DNA of 64,000 bases, taken from positions 159,814 through 223,813 of the forward strand of contig JAKLNE010000052.1 in the NCBI GenBank assembly GCA_022814615.1, given 5' to 3'. Each line of letters begins with the position of its first letter. Within the stretch, counting starts at the first letter, position 1. This stretch comes from Waltergamsia citrina. Its lineage: Eukaryota > Ascomycota > Sordariomycetes > Hypocreales > Bionectriaceae. Under the pieces are notes generated by a model. The model saw only the letters and a list, made by a program, of their open reading frames with translations. It made no database searches and had not been told where the DNA came from. Shown one piece after another: positions 45,142-55,852 of this stretch. The position numbers and the translations under genes are program-made.

Positions 45142-45953
45142 TTTGATGTAATACAGCTGAGTCTTGACTCTGAATTTGATGCGATTCTTCCATATGTATG
45201 TATTCTGTAACGGCTTGATTTGTAGTTGCATCACGCGCCGTTGACCGGGTAAAATTACTAGAAGGGGTAACCTTTAGAGACGCACTGGTTATCGCCAATG
45301 GTCTCATCGATTCTACGGCTAAAATCGACATTCGGGTCTATCTTATTGTGTCAGAATGCTTGTAATGTGTGTTTATCCGAGACAGTATCGCTGATTTAGT
45401 TAAGAGCTTTATCTTTATCTTTATCTCATGATCGTCGCATCGCCTCCTGGCTATTTGATGATGATGTGGGGTCTGAGATATTTGCTAACCGGTAGCTAAT
45501 GATGATAAGGCCACGATCACCTGAGAGGTGGTTGGCATGAGCAACGTGACTAGGTACTGTCGGCTCATCAGCAGGAACACAACGTTAGCTCGAGTTCTGT
45601 CAATCGATAGCGCTCAGCGTGTCATCGCAGGACCGCTGAAAGATAATCGAGGGCAATCGAAGATTTACGACTATCATTTTTGAAATTCAAGCAATATCTT
45701 CTTTCTCTTTTCAAATCTCATCCAAAAGTGTTGGTCGCAAACTCAAGTCTCAACCAACGAACAAGAAGTACACTTTCGGTCATCCATCCTGGAATGAGAT
45801 CTCGGCGTGTTATTCTCGTGAATTATGCTCTTTCCTGAGCGGAAATAAGCACGCCAAGTCCGAAATGTCCGTGTCTGGTCACCTATTATATCACACTATC
45901 CTGCTTGCATCTTGGCTGCTATTAATTCATGCATTTTTACCAAATAAAAAACG
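45142..45953. promoter_or_regulatory. Divergent promoter region, DUF3445 / SnoaL-like
   Basis: 812 bp between divergent starts. It contains the triple GATA array listed separately; the 3' part is pyrimidine-rich before the SnoaL-like start. No other gene seen. Confidence 0.45.
45408..45426. promoter_or_regulatory. Triple tandem GATA (TTATCT) array
   Basis: Three direct copies of TTTATC(T) in 19 bp; on the other strand each reads AGATAA, matching the HGATAR consensus of fungal GATA factors (nitrogen or iron regulators). It is 270 bp upstream of the DUF3445 start and 530 bp upstream of the SnoaL-like start. Confidence 0.55.
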
Positions 45954-46379
45954 ATGTCACTTCGAAACCAACTGTGGCTGACAGCCAAAACAGCTTTTGA
46001 AAGGTATGGCGAGATGACCCCCGAGTCGGTCATCGCCGGTCGCAGCCCTCAATGCAAGCACCGCATGTACCCTTCCTCGGCAGGAATCCCAGATCGAACG
46101 AACAAGGAATATTCAGACTTTGTGATGGGGTTGAAAAGGGTGGTTCCCAACCTGAGACTCATCGTTCAAAACGATTTCGAGCCAGTGATTGATGAGAGAA
46201 ATCGCAAGGTCATAGCGCACATCAAGTCGGCAGGGGATACGGCATTTAGCCCTTGCGAAGCTGAATACTTTATGGCGTTGACGATGAACGAGGATGGAAC
46301 GCAGATAATCGAGTTTGTCGAGTTTATCGACACTGCTTACACCAACAACTGTATCGCTCAGGCGGGGTTGGAAGTTTGA
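45954..46379 (+). CDS. SnoaL/NTF2-like small protein (Trt14/AusH-type)
   Basis: Single exon, 141 residues. Order of segments: helix ERYGEMTPESVIAGRSPQCKHRMYP, then SNKEYSDFV-type helix, LRLIVQNDFEPVIDERNRKVIAHIKSAGDT and EYFMALTMNEDGTQIIEFVEFID, a cone-shaped NTF2-like fold. The pattern (aggregate of Cys-x-His, AHIKSxGDT, then a strand with E-F-x-D) resembles fungal SnoaL-like enzymes of meroterpenoid clusters such as Trt14/AusH, which isomerise or cyclise oxidised intermediates. No other terpenoid or polyketide biosynthetic gene is in the window, so the substrate is unknown. Opposite strand to the DUF3445 gene. Confidence 0.75.
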   Translation: MSLRNQLWLTAKTAFERYGEMTPESVIAGRSPQCKHRMYPSSAGIPDRTNKEYSDFVMGLKRVVPNLRLIVQNDFEPVIDERNRKVIAHIKSAGDTAFSPCEAEYFMALTMNEDGTQIIEFVEFIDTAYTNNCIAQAGLEV

Positions 46380-49040
46380 TGATACGATCCTTCACTTTTG
46401 ACATTGTGCAATACTATCAAAGACTTTGAGTCTATATGTATTTTTTTAATACTTCTTAATTGAGTAAGGGAAGCACTATATCACCCATAGGACAAATATG
46501 TTGAATGAAGTGATTGATTGAAGAAGTTGAGTACTACAGTAAAGGAGGGAGTAGCCCTCTTATATATATATGACGTAGATCGGTAATTCCAACAAAATAT
46601 TCCGGCGCTTCATCTATTATATGGGTTCTATACACGTTAACCTAGAAGAATTGAATAAGGGATCTTCTGAAATTGAGCAACAAAGTCTCTTCCTGAAGAG
46701 TGGCTGAAGACTGCCTATACTTGACCTCCCTGAAAGCTGGCGATCTGGCACCTATAATGTTGTAAATGGGCTCTGATCCTTCCACAGTCAGGCCTTCAGA
46801 CGCACCTTGCACTGACCACCTCCACCAAACATACGATAAAGTGCTTAGTCTGAATGCGCTCGAGATACTGCTTTCCGAAAAGATTGCTCCTTGAAGTCGC
46901 AGACAGACCCTATGGCTTCCATGTCCCTACTGCTGCGTCCTATATACACCTAGCGACGATCAGTTACTGGTATTTAAACTCTCTCAGAGCCATCCCACTG
47001 AGTAGATTTGGGCTTCGGATGATAAGGTCAGGTAATGATTAACTCTCTCCGCTCATGCCTTGGTGATTTCTTCCACGCTGTTCTGACACCGTTGCTATTC
47101 AAGGTGATATGACCTATTGTGCAGTCTAAATGGCCTGACAGGTGAATACCGTAATTGCATAAACTTGGATATATAACCCAGTGTGGAATGAATACTCATC
47201 TGAAGCACTGCTCAATCCTGTAAAACAAGATCTCACTTTGATTAGCCGGCACAATACCTCTGTTGATCCCGTTGCCAATTCCTGATGTAATTCGCCCAAC
47301 AAAATAAAAAAAAAAAAAAAAGAGGCACCGTATGAGATGCCCCTTAGAAGGACAGCCCCTGCAAGCTTTGTCATATCCCGACGCGTATCATTCTCCGCTG
47401 GTCTACGAGATGTTCAAGAAAAAAACGATGATGTACCCAGCAACGTGACCAATGTCATAGATTGATGTTATCGTGGCGTTGTGAACCAGAATGCGCCTAT
47501 AGTTCTTTGACGCTGGGTCTCCTTTGCTGATTGTTGGAGGCCCTAACCTCCATAAGTCCTAAATATTTGCGTTTGGATGGCCAAACTGCTGGCCGAACTC
47601 ATTGTCTGAACCAGTAATGACACTCATGATGCCCTGGTCATAAATTAAGAGTAGAAATGCTGGGTGGTTGGCAGCTTCTTCAATCGCATAATCGTGGCAT
47701 GTGTTAGCTTCGTCACAACCAGTAAGGTAACAGAAGTGGTTCAATACGTACCAATTACTCCAATGTACAACATTACCTGAGATAGGTGCTATTGTTGCTG
47801 GCATGGAATTCTCACAGGTGTCACTGCAAGAAGAGACTTGGATCAATGTCTGGTATAACCAAGGTCCAATTAGCCGTATGAAAGATATAGCACGGCGCTT
47901 CTTTTTGTATACGGCTAGATGTGACTATCTTCTTTGATAATAAGTGTGGCGGGGGAACAGGGTCGTCGGCACCTATTGACTTCAGAGGTGTCATCGAGGC
48001 AGATTATCCAGATTTTGGCGGTGTATCAACACCCTGGAAACCAGGGGCTTGGAGGACAAGCGTCGGCGCGATACCTCGTTGAAAATGTCGATCATACTGG
48101 GATGCGGAAGGCGTTGATCATGGCGATATGTGTGGGGGTGGAGTCGAGATGCCTTTGGACCCGGGTCGGCTGTCACGCATGTGCTTGGCTGACAGGGGCT
48201 TCCCATCCAGAGTATTGGCGTGGGCGCCACTTCTACTCTTACTATTATTAGATATTGATTGTTTTATTTTCGTTCGTATTTTTTAAGATGCATTAGCATT
48301 CCTTTCGGTCGAATCGAAGATTAAGATGCCGCCGTAGTGTCCTGTAACTTGCCTCGATGGCTATCCTCAGGCCAGCCACAAATGAAAAGTTTGCAGTATA
48401 AGCTGGAATGATGACTGCAGGCATGGAATGGGTTCAACTCTAGTAAATGTCACATACTAATTTGCAGCATGTCTCTATCACTCTTTGGAAACACTAGGTG
48501 GGTCTCATGCCACGCCTGTTTAAGCTTTAATCCAGTCGCTTTCCCGTCCCTTGGAACCCAATAATGATCTTCACCTTAGCCAGTGAAAAAGATCTGGCTG
48601 AAGATCTTGATTTCTCTCAATATACACTAGGACAACTTTGAGATCCAATCGAAAGCCCACAGCTCTTTGCAGGTTTTGATCAATCCGCTGCTCCTCGCAA
48701 ACAGCTTTGTTAACGAGATATCTGTCACATAGTCAGAGACAGCCTCTCTTGACTATTTCCAATCAGTCCCATGGCTCCACTCCCCGACCCTATGTGATTA
48801 TGAGATGGATGAACTTGTCATGGGCAATGAGTGCACAACTAGCTGGAACTTTACTTGGGTGGCCTAGCTTCTAGGCGATTTTTCGAAAGTACACCAAATG
48901 ATAAGCATATCACAAACTTCAGTTCTAAATCAAGATAGATGAGGAACTCCAAGGCAGAGTATATGCATCATAGAGATGTCATCGAAATGGAATGGATCTC
49001 CAACAAAAGCATCAAACCACGAGACTCATCCTCGGAGTAA
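46380..49040. other. Gene-poor region
   Basis: About 2.7 kb with no intact gene. TA-repeat stretch near 46560-46571; poly-A run near 47308-47321. One minus-strand frame (47559-47846) may be a relic and is listed separately. Confidence 0.5.
47559..47846 (-). pseudogene. Possible gene relic, function not recognised
   Basis: A 95-codon frame with protein-like composition: six cysteines and segments such as HFCYLTGCDEANTCHDYAIEEA and FLLLIYDQG. It starts after an acceptor-like CTTCTTGCAG but I find no upstream exons in frame. It could be the last exon of a decayed secreted protein or chance. Confidence 0.25.
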
Positions 49041-49998
49041 TTTGCGGACTACTACTATCACTTGGTCAATTGTCACGTCAATCGAGGCTTCACTGATAAG
49101 CATCCTGTCTTTCACGAATCAGAGAATTGTTGATGGATCGAGTTTCGGGAGATTCTGAGCGAACCCGAGGCAGAGCACCAATTGACGCCCGAGTTTTCCA
49201 TCAAGTTCTATGATCAGGTCCGCTTAGATCCAAGGGGTAGCCTCTAATACCAAGTTTGTCGGTCCTGGTCCGGCTCGCCTAACACTTAACGAGGTGTAAA
49301 AAATAATAGATAAGGAAAATAACGATGAGAATCGTGTCTAGACAGAACTCATCTATCGTTTCTACGCTACATCTACAGGCGGCGACAATGATGCAGATGC
49401 ACCTAGCATCACGATTAAGTGGACATTTTATTAAGGAGGTGGTGAAAATTGAAGGTTTTCGCACAGAGCTTGACCGTGAGACAAGAACCTTCATGAATGA
49501 GATTGGAACTGTGCATGGATCTAGAGGCAATGCTAACCTCAATTACTGGTTGTTGTCTCGCGGAACTTACGCATGCATTTGGTGAAAAACTTTCACAAAA
49601 GGAATTGACGCTGCTGGTTAGTCCCAGTCTGTAGGATATTTAAGTCAACATCTCGATATATCCGTGGCCGACTGAAGAAGGTGCCGAGTCGAATGCTCGC
49701 CCGTCTCAATTCATCAGAATCTCTTCTCGCTCACTTTGCGCCTGGCGAGGAGATTGTGCCCACCACGTAAGACGAGACAGAAGTTCATGCCTAAGCTTTC
49801 AAAACTAAACTAGGACGCAAGGTTCTTCTTATTAACAAGACTGGATCACCTCAATCTATATCTTTCCCGATATTGGGTGGCTCTATAGTGTTCACAGTTG
49901 ATGTAGAAGCAGATGAGGAGCCTTGGTAGAAGGAAGAGGTCCTTAATGGTGCGGTAGTCACCCACGGGTTCGCTACAATAGTGGTTGTTGAATGGTAG
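49041..49998 (+). pseudogene. Relic of a glycoside hydrolase (GH39-like C-terminal parts)
   Basis: Three colinear plus-strand pieces in different frames, each interrupted. 49041-49247 reads DYYYHLVNCHVNRGFTDK and HQLTPEFSIKFYDQVRLDP with one internal stop. 49325-49585 ends GSRGNANLNYWLLSRGT, which resembles the GNARYW segment of fungal GH39-like proteins. 49813-49998 reads GRKVLLINKTGSPQSISFP, a stop (49927-49929), then LNGAVVTHGFATIVVVEW, like the C-terminal beta-domain of the same proteins. The order matches the family; stops and frame changes show decay. Identification rests on short segments, so it is tentative. Confidence 0.4.
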
Positions 49999-50400
49999 TT
50001 GGGGATTAATTTGTCAAAATGTCTTCCAGAGTAGTCACCTGATTCCAAAAATTCAAGTCAGTGAGTCTTCTGCTCAAGAGGGGAGACGAAGCCTTTTGCC
50101 GCTTAGCCTTTGCTAATTTTAGAGTAAGATATTGCTATTAACGACAGACATGAAAAGCCCAAAGTCCCGATCTGTTAAAATTGGAACTAATTAATTCTTG
50201 CCAAATCACTGTTTTCAAACATGTCTTCATTTCCACAGCCACTCAGATGTATTATACGCTTCATGAAGCAACGAAGGGGGCTACCAAGAGTAGAAAGTCC
50301 ATAAACACCGCCGTCAGCATTAAGTCATGACCTTTGGAACAAGATTACACGAAACTCAGCACTACAACATCCGCAAATAGCCGTATTCAATACTCGATGC

Positions 50401-51660
50401 TTATTCTGAACTTAGCAGACCAACGAGAGCAAGGGCTATGTCCGTCGCAAATCCTTCATTGTTGATATCACGATCATCTTCCACGATGTTAATATTGCTG
50501 CCCGACAGTGTGTTGACAATAGTGTCGCGAAGGGCTTGTGCTGCCTCGAGATCTTCGAAGGCACCCCCCGATACTGAAAGAGAACTGACACCGCCCTTTG
50601 GCAACCATATTTGAACGACCTCAGGTCGGGCCGAATAGTCTAGGATCTTTCTGGAAATGTATTCCCCAACATGAACGCTCTCCTCTTTACTTGTTCGCAT
50701 CAAGGTAACACTCGGATTATGTTCTAGGAGTTTGCGATTAGCGAAGGTCGCGGGAACGGTTTCCCTCGGTCCAAAGTTGACCATGTCCACTGCGCCGAGA
50801 GAGATGATGTTGGGTATGCCTCGGCGCAAGGCGGCCTCTAGACGAGTCGGACCGGCGCTCATTACACCTCCAGTCACTTGATCTGCAATCTCAGTTGTGG
50901 TGAGATCTAGAATAGCGTCCAGTTTTGACTCTTTGACCAATCTCTCCATGGCTCTTCCACCATGTCCTGTAGCGTGGAATATATACACTTCCAGCTGTGG
51001 GTGATGATACCGAAGGTACTCTTGCACTTTAGTCACACACGGGGTCGTTACGCCGAACATGGTGATGCCTATCCTCTTTCTTTGCTTCGACTTCTCTTCC
51101 GCTTCTCGCGTGTTGGCTTCATGTAACGAAAGCTCGTACATGGTAGCCATACCAGCGATGGCACCGGCAGCGTTGCTAAGTTCTCTCTCGATGAGGCTGT
51201 TCATGCCAGCTATATCAACTATAGGATACATCAACGTTATATCCGATTCTCCGATGATGTGGTCCGTGGTTCCAGATGCCACTGTGCTGACTATGAGTTT
51301 AGGAATCCCAATGGGGATGGAGTTTCTCATCGCAGCTGAAACCAGACTTGTGCCACCGCTGCCGCCGGCACTCACAACTCCATGAACCGGATCCTTTTCC
51401 ATCATTTCGGCGAGATGCCGAGTGGTTTTGTCAATTAGAAACTTGATTGTGCAGCCCCTTTCGAGATGACTTATGGGTCCATACAGTTTCGGAATGGAAA
51501 TATCTATGAAAGGGTTCTCAACGGCGGTGCGCCCACAGTCGACTAGGGTGACTCGAAATGGGTGGACATGCTGTATTGGCAAGCGCGAAAGCTGAGACTT
51601 AAGGTAAAGAAGCTCGCTGGCCTTGGTATCCATCGTACCGAGCAAGACGATATGAGGCAT
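50401..51660 (-). CDS. UPF0261 / Tm-1-like ATP-binding domain protein
   Basis: Single exon, 419 residues, the usual length of stand-alone UPF0261 proteins. VLLGTMDTKASELLYLKSQL at the N-terminus, GVVSAGGSGGTSLVSAAMR, GIPKLIVSTVASG, DITLMYPIVDIAGMNSLIERE-type segment, GITMFGVTTPCV, FHATGHGGRAMERL and LDLTTTEIADQVTGGVMSAG are characteristic. The domain corresponds to the N-terminal, inhibitory half of the tomato virus-resistance protein Tm-1. Its cellular reaction in fungi is unknown. It lies head-to-head (864 bp) with a gene for the TIM-barrel domain that forms the other half of Tm-1. Confidence 0.92.
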   Translation of the reverse strand: MPHIVLLGTMDTKASELLYLKSQLSRLPIQHVHPFRVTLVDCGRTAVENPFIDISIPKLYGPISHLERGCTIKFLIDKTTRHLAEMMEKDPVHGVVSAGGSGGTSLVSAAMRNSIPIGIPKLIVSTVASGTTDHIIGESDITLMYPIVDIAGMNSLIERELSNAAGAIAGMATMYELSLHEANTREAEEKSKQRKRIGITMFGVTTPCVTKVQEYLRYHHPQLEVYIFHATGHGGRAMERLVKESKLDAILDLTTTEIADQVTGGVMSAGPTRLEAALRRGIPNIISLGAVDMVNFGPRETVPATFANRKLLEHNPSVTLMRTSKEESVHVGEYISRKILDYSARPEVVQIWLPKGGVSSLSVSGGAFEDLEAAQALRDTIVNTLSGSNINIVEDDRDINNEGFATDIALALVGLLSSE

Positions 51661-52524
51661 GATGAATGTGTACGATTGATTAAATATTTTCGAACCTCGA
51701 GTACAAGTGGCTTAATTTCGAGCCGACGTAGAGCGATGGCAATCCGTGCTGTATGACGACGTCGATCTAGGCTGCACGTAGTTTCCACCTTGCGGATGGG
51801 AGCCTATCTTGAAATGCTTGCTTGTAATGAACTCTCAGGTGGCCATATGCAAATACGAGTCCTTAATTATACGAGAAGGAAGTACAACGCTATAGCCGTT
51901 GCTTTAATATTTTATATCGCAGAAGAAGTAGATCTTGCCATGGGACGTGGTGATGATGGTGCTTCACCTCCGCCGAGCACGTCTTAGTTGATTCACGAAC
52001 CCCGCTATTTTCCCCGCTGTCATCATCACCACGGCATTTTTTTCTCTTCTTCTCGTACTCGTAGGTTGGTTAGACTTTCGCTCGCGCTTCACAAATGAAC
52101 AATCAAGTATGTATGACAACGATCGGAATCCAATACGTCTTTGTGTTCAGTGTTTAGGCCCTTCTAACTACACGGGCAAGTCATGTTTTAAATATGCCGG
52201 CTCGGCAGTTACCTCTCGTAGCTAATCGCGCCTTGTTTTTATGTCACTACTTCTTCCCCGCCGCCGTGCGCCTACAAGTCCGAGCAGAATTAGGCAGTGG
52301 AGCGGAGCTTTGCCACATTCGTGCGGAGGTTCATTTCTGAGTTCCATTTTTATTTTCGCTCAAAGACACGCTGGGCCGCTGATCTAATAATTCATCATCC
52401 ACTTATACTTGATGGTTTTTGTCACTGGTGACATTAGCTCAGCCTCTCACACGTGCCTCGAAGATTAAGCACTGGTCGGTCGAAATTACCGCGGAGTGTC
52501 GGGAAACTTGTCCAAAACAACACC
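51661..52524. promoter_or_regulatory. Bidirectional promoter of the UPF0261 / TIM-barrel pair
   Basis: 864 bp between divergent starts; no coding frame supported. Co-expression of the two neighbours is likely from their functional pairing in other organisms. Confidence 0.5.
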
Positions 52525-53457
52525 ATGGCGTCCAACAAAGATACTGTTTTGGCGAGATTCCGAGCTTCTATTGAAAAGGGCAAAGCTCTCCTAGGTGCTG
52601 GTGCTGGTAAGGCTTTAATCGCTGGAATCACCATATCCGGCCCGAGGAATATTTGTACACATATACAGGGCTGTTGCTAACCAGGGCCGTTGGATAACTC
52701 CATAGGGACGGGTTTGTCGGCGAAATGCATCGAGGAAGGCGGCGCAGACATGATTGTCATCTACAACAGTGGTCGCTTCCGGATGGCTGGTCGCGGTAGC
52801 CTTGCCGGCCTGCTGCCGTTCAGCAACGCCAACCAAGTCGTGCTGGAAATGGCAACAGAAGTCCTGCCTGTCGTTTCCAAAGCCCCTGTCATTGCCGGTG
52901 TTTGCGCTACCGATCCCTTCCGTGACATCCCCCGGTTTCTCCGCCAGCTTCAAGACATGGGCTTCGCGGGAGTGCAAAATTTCCCCACCGTCGGACTCAT
53001 CGATGGTAATTTCCGCGCTAACTTGGAGGAGACCGGTATGGGATACGATAAAGAAGTCGATATGATCAGGCATGCTGCCACGCTTGGGCTACTGACGACT
53101 CCTTACGTCTTTGGTCCCCTGGATGCGAAAAGGATGGCTGAAGCAGGGGCCGACGTGGTCGTCGCACACATGGGTCTGACTACGTCCGGCGCCATCGGCG
53201 CAAAGACGGCCAAGACGCTGGATCAGTGTGTCGAAGAGGTGCAGGCGATCAAGGATGCAGCCACATCCATTAACCCGGACGTTATCGTCATCTGTCACGG
53301 TGGGCCAATCGCTACGCCACTAGATGCCGAATTTGTCTTGACAAGGGTACCAGGATTAGCAGGCTTCTTTGGCGCTAGTTCAACTGAAAGACTTCCCACT
53401 GAGAATGCCATCACCCAGGTCGCCACTGAATTCAAGCAGATCAATTTGAAAAAGTGA
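52525..53457 (+). CDS. TIM-barrel protein of the phosphoenolpyruvate-hydrolase-like family (PF09370)
   Basis: Two exons, 52525-52606 and 52706-53457 (intron 99 bp, phase 1), give 277 residues. I chose the acceptor CATAG at 52701-52705 because it yields GAGAGTGLSAKCIEEGGAD, the family's conserved start; a CCAG acceptor at 52681-52684 would add seven residues. Further motifs: IVIYNSGRFRMAGRGSLAGLLP, VIAGVCATDPFRD, GFAGVQNFPTVGLIDGNFR, VVAHMGLTTSGAIGA, VICHGGPIATPLDAEFVL and GFFGASSTERLP. This is the C-terminal domain of Tm-1 as a separate protein. Barrel enzymes of this type probably act on a phosphorylated or carboxylated small molecule; the reaction is not established. Confidence 0.9.
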
Positions 53458-53880
53458 ATAATAGCAAGGGATCTGGTCTTGTAACCCGTCCTGTTGAGCA
53501 AAGGAACCGAAATACGGGAACCACCTCTGAAAGGAGGAGTCAACTTTCTAGCGACCTGTTAAGCGTGCAAGGAGCGTGAGCCTAGACGTTGACAAGACGG
53601 TCTTGGGCGCCAGCCCAAGACCATAGAAGCAACTTCGATTAACAGGATGATTAGACCTAAATCAGTTGAGTTCAATGTCCAGTAATCGAAGACCAAAATC
53701 CTAGCGTTTGGATAAAGAATACATCAGGCCAATAGTGGTGTCAAAACATATGTTCAGCTGCTGAAAATATCGTCATGTTCGAAAGTTGTATGTTGAGAAA
53801 TGCATCCGGTATGCGGTGACCGGACCTGTGGTTAAAACTACATGTCCTACTCTACATTATTCATCCAGAATTGCATGTAA
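53458..53880. other. Convergent spacer with hairpin
   Basis: 423 bp between convergent genes. It carries the inverted repeat at 53599-53622; nothing else seen. Confidence 0.5.
53599..53622. repeat. Perfect inverted repeat, 10-bp arms
   Basis: GGTCTTGGGC, loop GCCA, GCCCAAGACC. GC-rich hairpin 142 bp after the TIM-barrel stop codon; could be a 3'-UTR structure or a processing signal. Confidence 0.65.
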
Positions 53881-55065
53881 TTACTGCGTCCTTGAACTCC
53901 CACCTTCATACATCTGGCCCTTAATCCCGTTATGGTTCCATTGCTGACCTGGGCCTTGGTATGCCTCCGACGTGACTGTGAATTCAGTCTCCTTTAAGAT
54001 GTGCCTCCCACTGTCCCCATCCGAGGCCTTACCGGTCTCGGCATCACTCGTATTGCCTCCACCCTTTATCCTGCTGAGATGCATATCACCGCCATTGCTT
54101 CGAGGGCCGATATGATTGAAGCCTGACGTATTGGTTCGCTCTTTTGAACCGTACCCATTTGAGCTCACGAAGGGCAAGTATCGCAGCAGAGGCCGTAACA
54201 TCGGCAGGGACCCTGCAAAAATACCAATGCCTTCCTCGAGAATAGACCAAACGGCGATCTTGCCTACACTGTACATAAATTCTTCCGCATTGTCGTAAAG
54301 TACAAGATATCGAAGTCGAACGATGGTTGCGGTACTCGCGCTAAGTCAATTGAATCTACATTAATCCACTGATCGTCGGAAGAGACAAAAGGAGCGGGTT
54401 TTCAGAGTAGATATCAGGAGGAGAACTTACAATGCACCAAGGGCTAGTACGCCTGCCACAGACACCTTGATAGACCGCTTGAGCTGGACATTGTACAGCA
54501 TCACCGCGGGAAGAATCGCCAGCGCCCAGTCAGTAACGATTGAGACGGCTGAGAGGAAATAGCCGATGCCGCTATTCATTGCGAAATTGCACTCGCCATC
54601 GGCCTCACCCCACATTGCTGGTGCCGGATGGCAGATATTGGCAATAACAATAATGACGATGATTGATGCGATGATGCTGAGCCCTCCAATAGCGTATAAC
54701 GCGTAACGGAATCGACGCTGCATGCCCGCGATTCTCATAAGTGTGACGCAGATGCTGAGCTTGATGGGCACCGAGCTCGTGACATAGAGGAACTGGGCGA
54801 TGAAATAGTACTTCGTGCCCATTGCTATGTCCATAGGGTCCAGATCGCTTGCCATATGGCCGGCACCATACTTGCAGACCATTGTGATGAGACCACAAGT
54901 AACGCTGAATAGTGTCGTACCCGCTAGCATTAACCAGTCATCGAGTCCAATGCATTTTCTTCTGTAGCGGACGACGAATCTGGTTACAACGGCTAGCCAT
55001 CCAAGGAGCAGCATCGATATCGTCACGATAAAGAGCGTTATTCCATCGTTTGCAAGCTCGACCAT
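53881..55065 (-). CDS. Fungal 7-TM rhodopsin-like integral membrane protein (PTH11-related fold)
   Basis: Two exons on the minus strand, 55065-54431 and 54340-53881 (intron 90 bp), give 364 residues. Seven hydrophobic helices: TLFIVTISMLLLGWLAVVTRFVVRY-like helix 1, the LDDWLMLAGTTLFSVTCGL helix 2, YFIAQFLYVTSSVPIKLSICV helix 3, IGGLSIIASIIVIIVIANIC helix 4, the NSGIGYFLSAVSIVTDWALAILP helix 5, the IKVSVAGVLALGAL helix 6 across the intron and a last helix before SLPMLRPLLRYLP. The C-terminal 110 residues are hydrophilic and Gly/Ser-rich. Matches the PF20684 family. Probably plasma-membrane located; ligand or function unknown. Confidence 0.87.
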
Positions 55066-55852
55066 GATGGCCGGATTGGTTCACCTGGCAGCAAGAATCC
55101 AAAGTTCAAGAATCGCAAACCGACAAATGTTGTTGGGAAGGCTTGAAGTAATACGGGCATACTATGTACCCGAGGGTTGGTTTTGTTGTTTAGAGTTGCC
55201 GGAGGGCGTTGGGTTAAAAAGCTTATTGCCTCTACCCATGATCCAAGTCTCCTGACGTGCCCCTAGACCCCCATCGCGTGGCTTCTCTCTGCTCGGTAAA
55301 TACGCACTCGTAATAAACTGATCGTTAAGTTGCCCGCCTCACCGATCCACGATTTTAGTGGAGGGTGTGCAGCAGATCTGCATCAGTGTTGCCAGATGTA
55401 GTGCCCATTTACATATCGCTTCGTCGCGGATTCCCACTATCCGTTGGGCTGAAATACATATTTTTGTCTAAGCGACGGGAGCCGTTGCCGGGACTAGGGA
55501 AATCTTCCCCGTGCGGCGTCCCCCTTTTCTGTGGTGGAGCCAAGGCCCACGAGCATGAAGGTGGCGGCGTTAGTAGCGTGGACGCCGTCGAAACATCCTA
55601 ATACTACTCATACTATAGTGAACGGGAGCAATCAATTACCGGCCGCTAGTGTTCCTTCGCTCAGTTTTGCGCCTGCCATTGGCCCGCAACGTCGGGGGTA
55701 AGATGAACCTTTGTTGATGGAAAGTGTATTGCAACAGCAATCATTGGATCTAAGTTCCTATTACTTTATTCATCTTTTATTTTCATCCTTTGTGGTTATC
55801 CAGATGCCTCTCGGTGCATCCATCATAACGCTTTCGGAGAGCTACTTAAACC
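55066..55852. promoter_or_regulatory. Divergent region, 7-TM protein / SDR
   Basis: 787 bp between divergent starts; no gene. A TTATTCATC-type pyrimidine leader precedes the SDR start. Confidence 0.4.
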
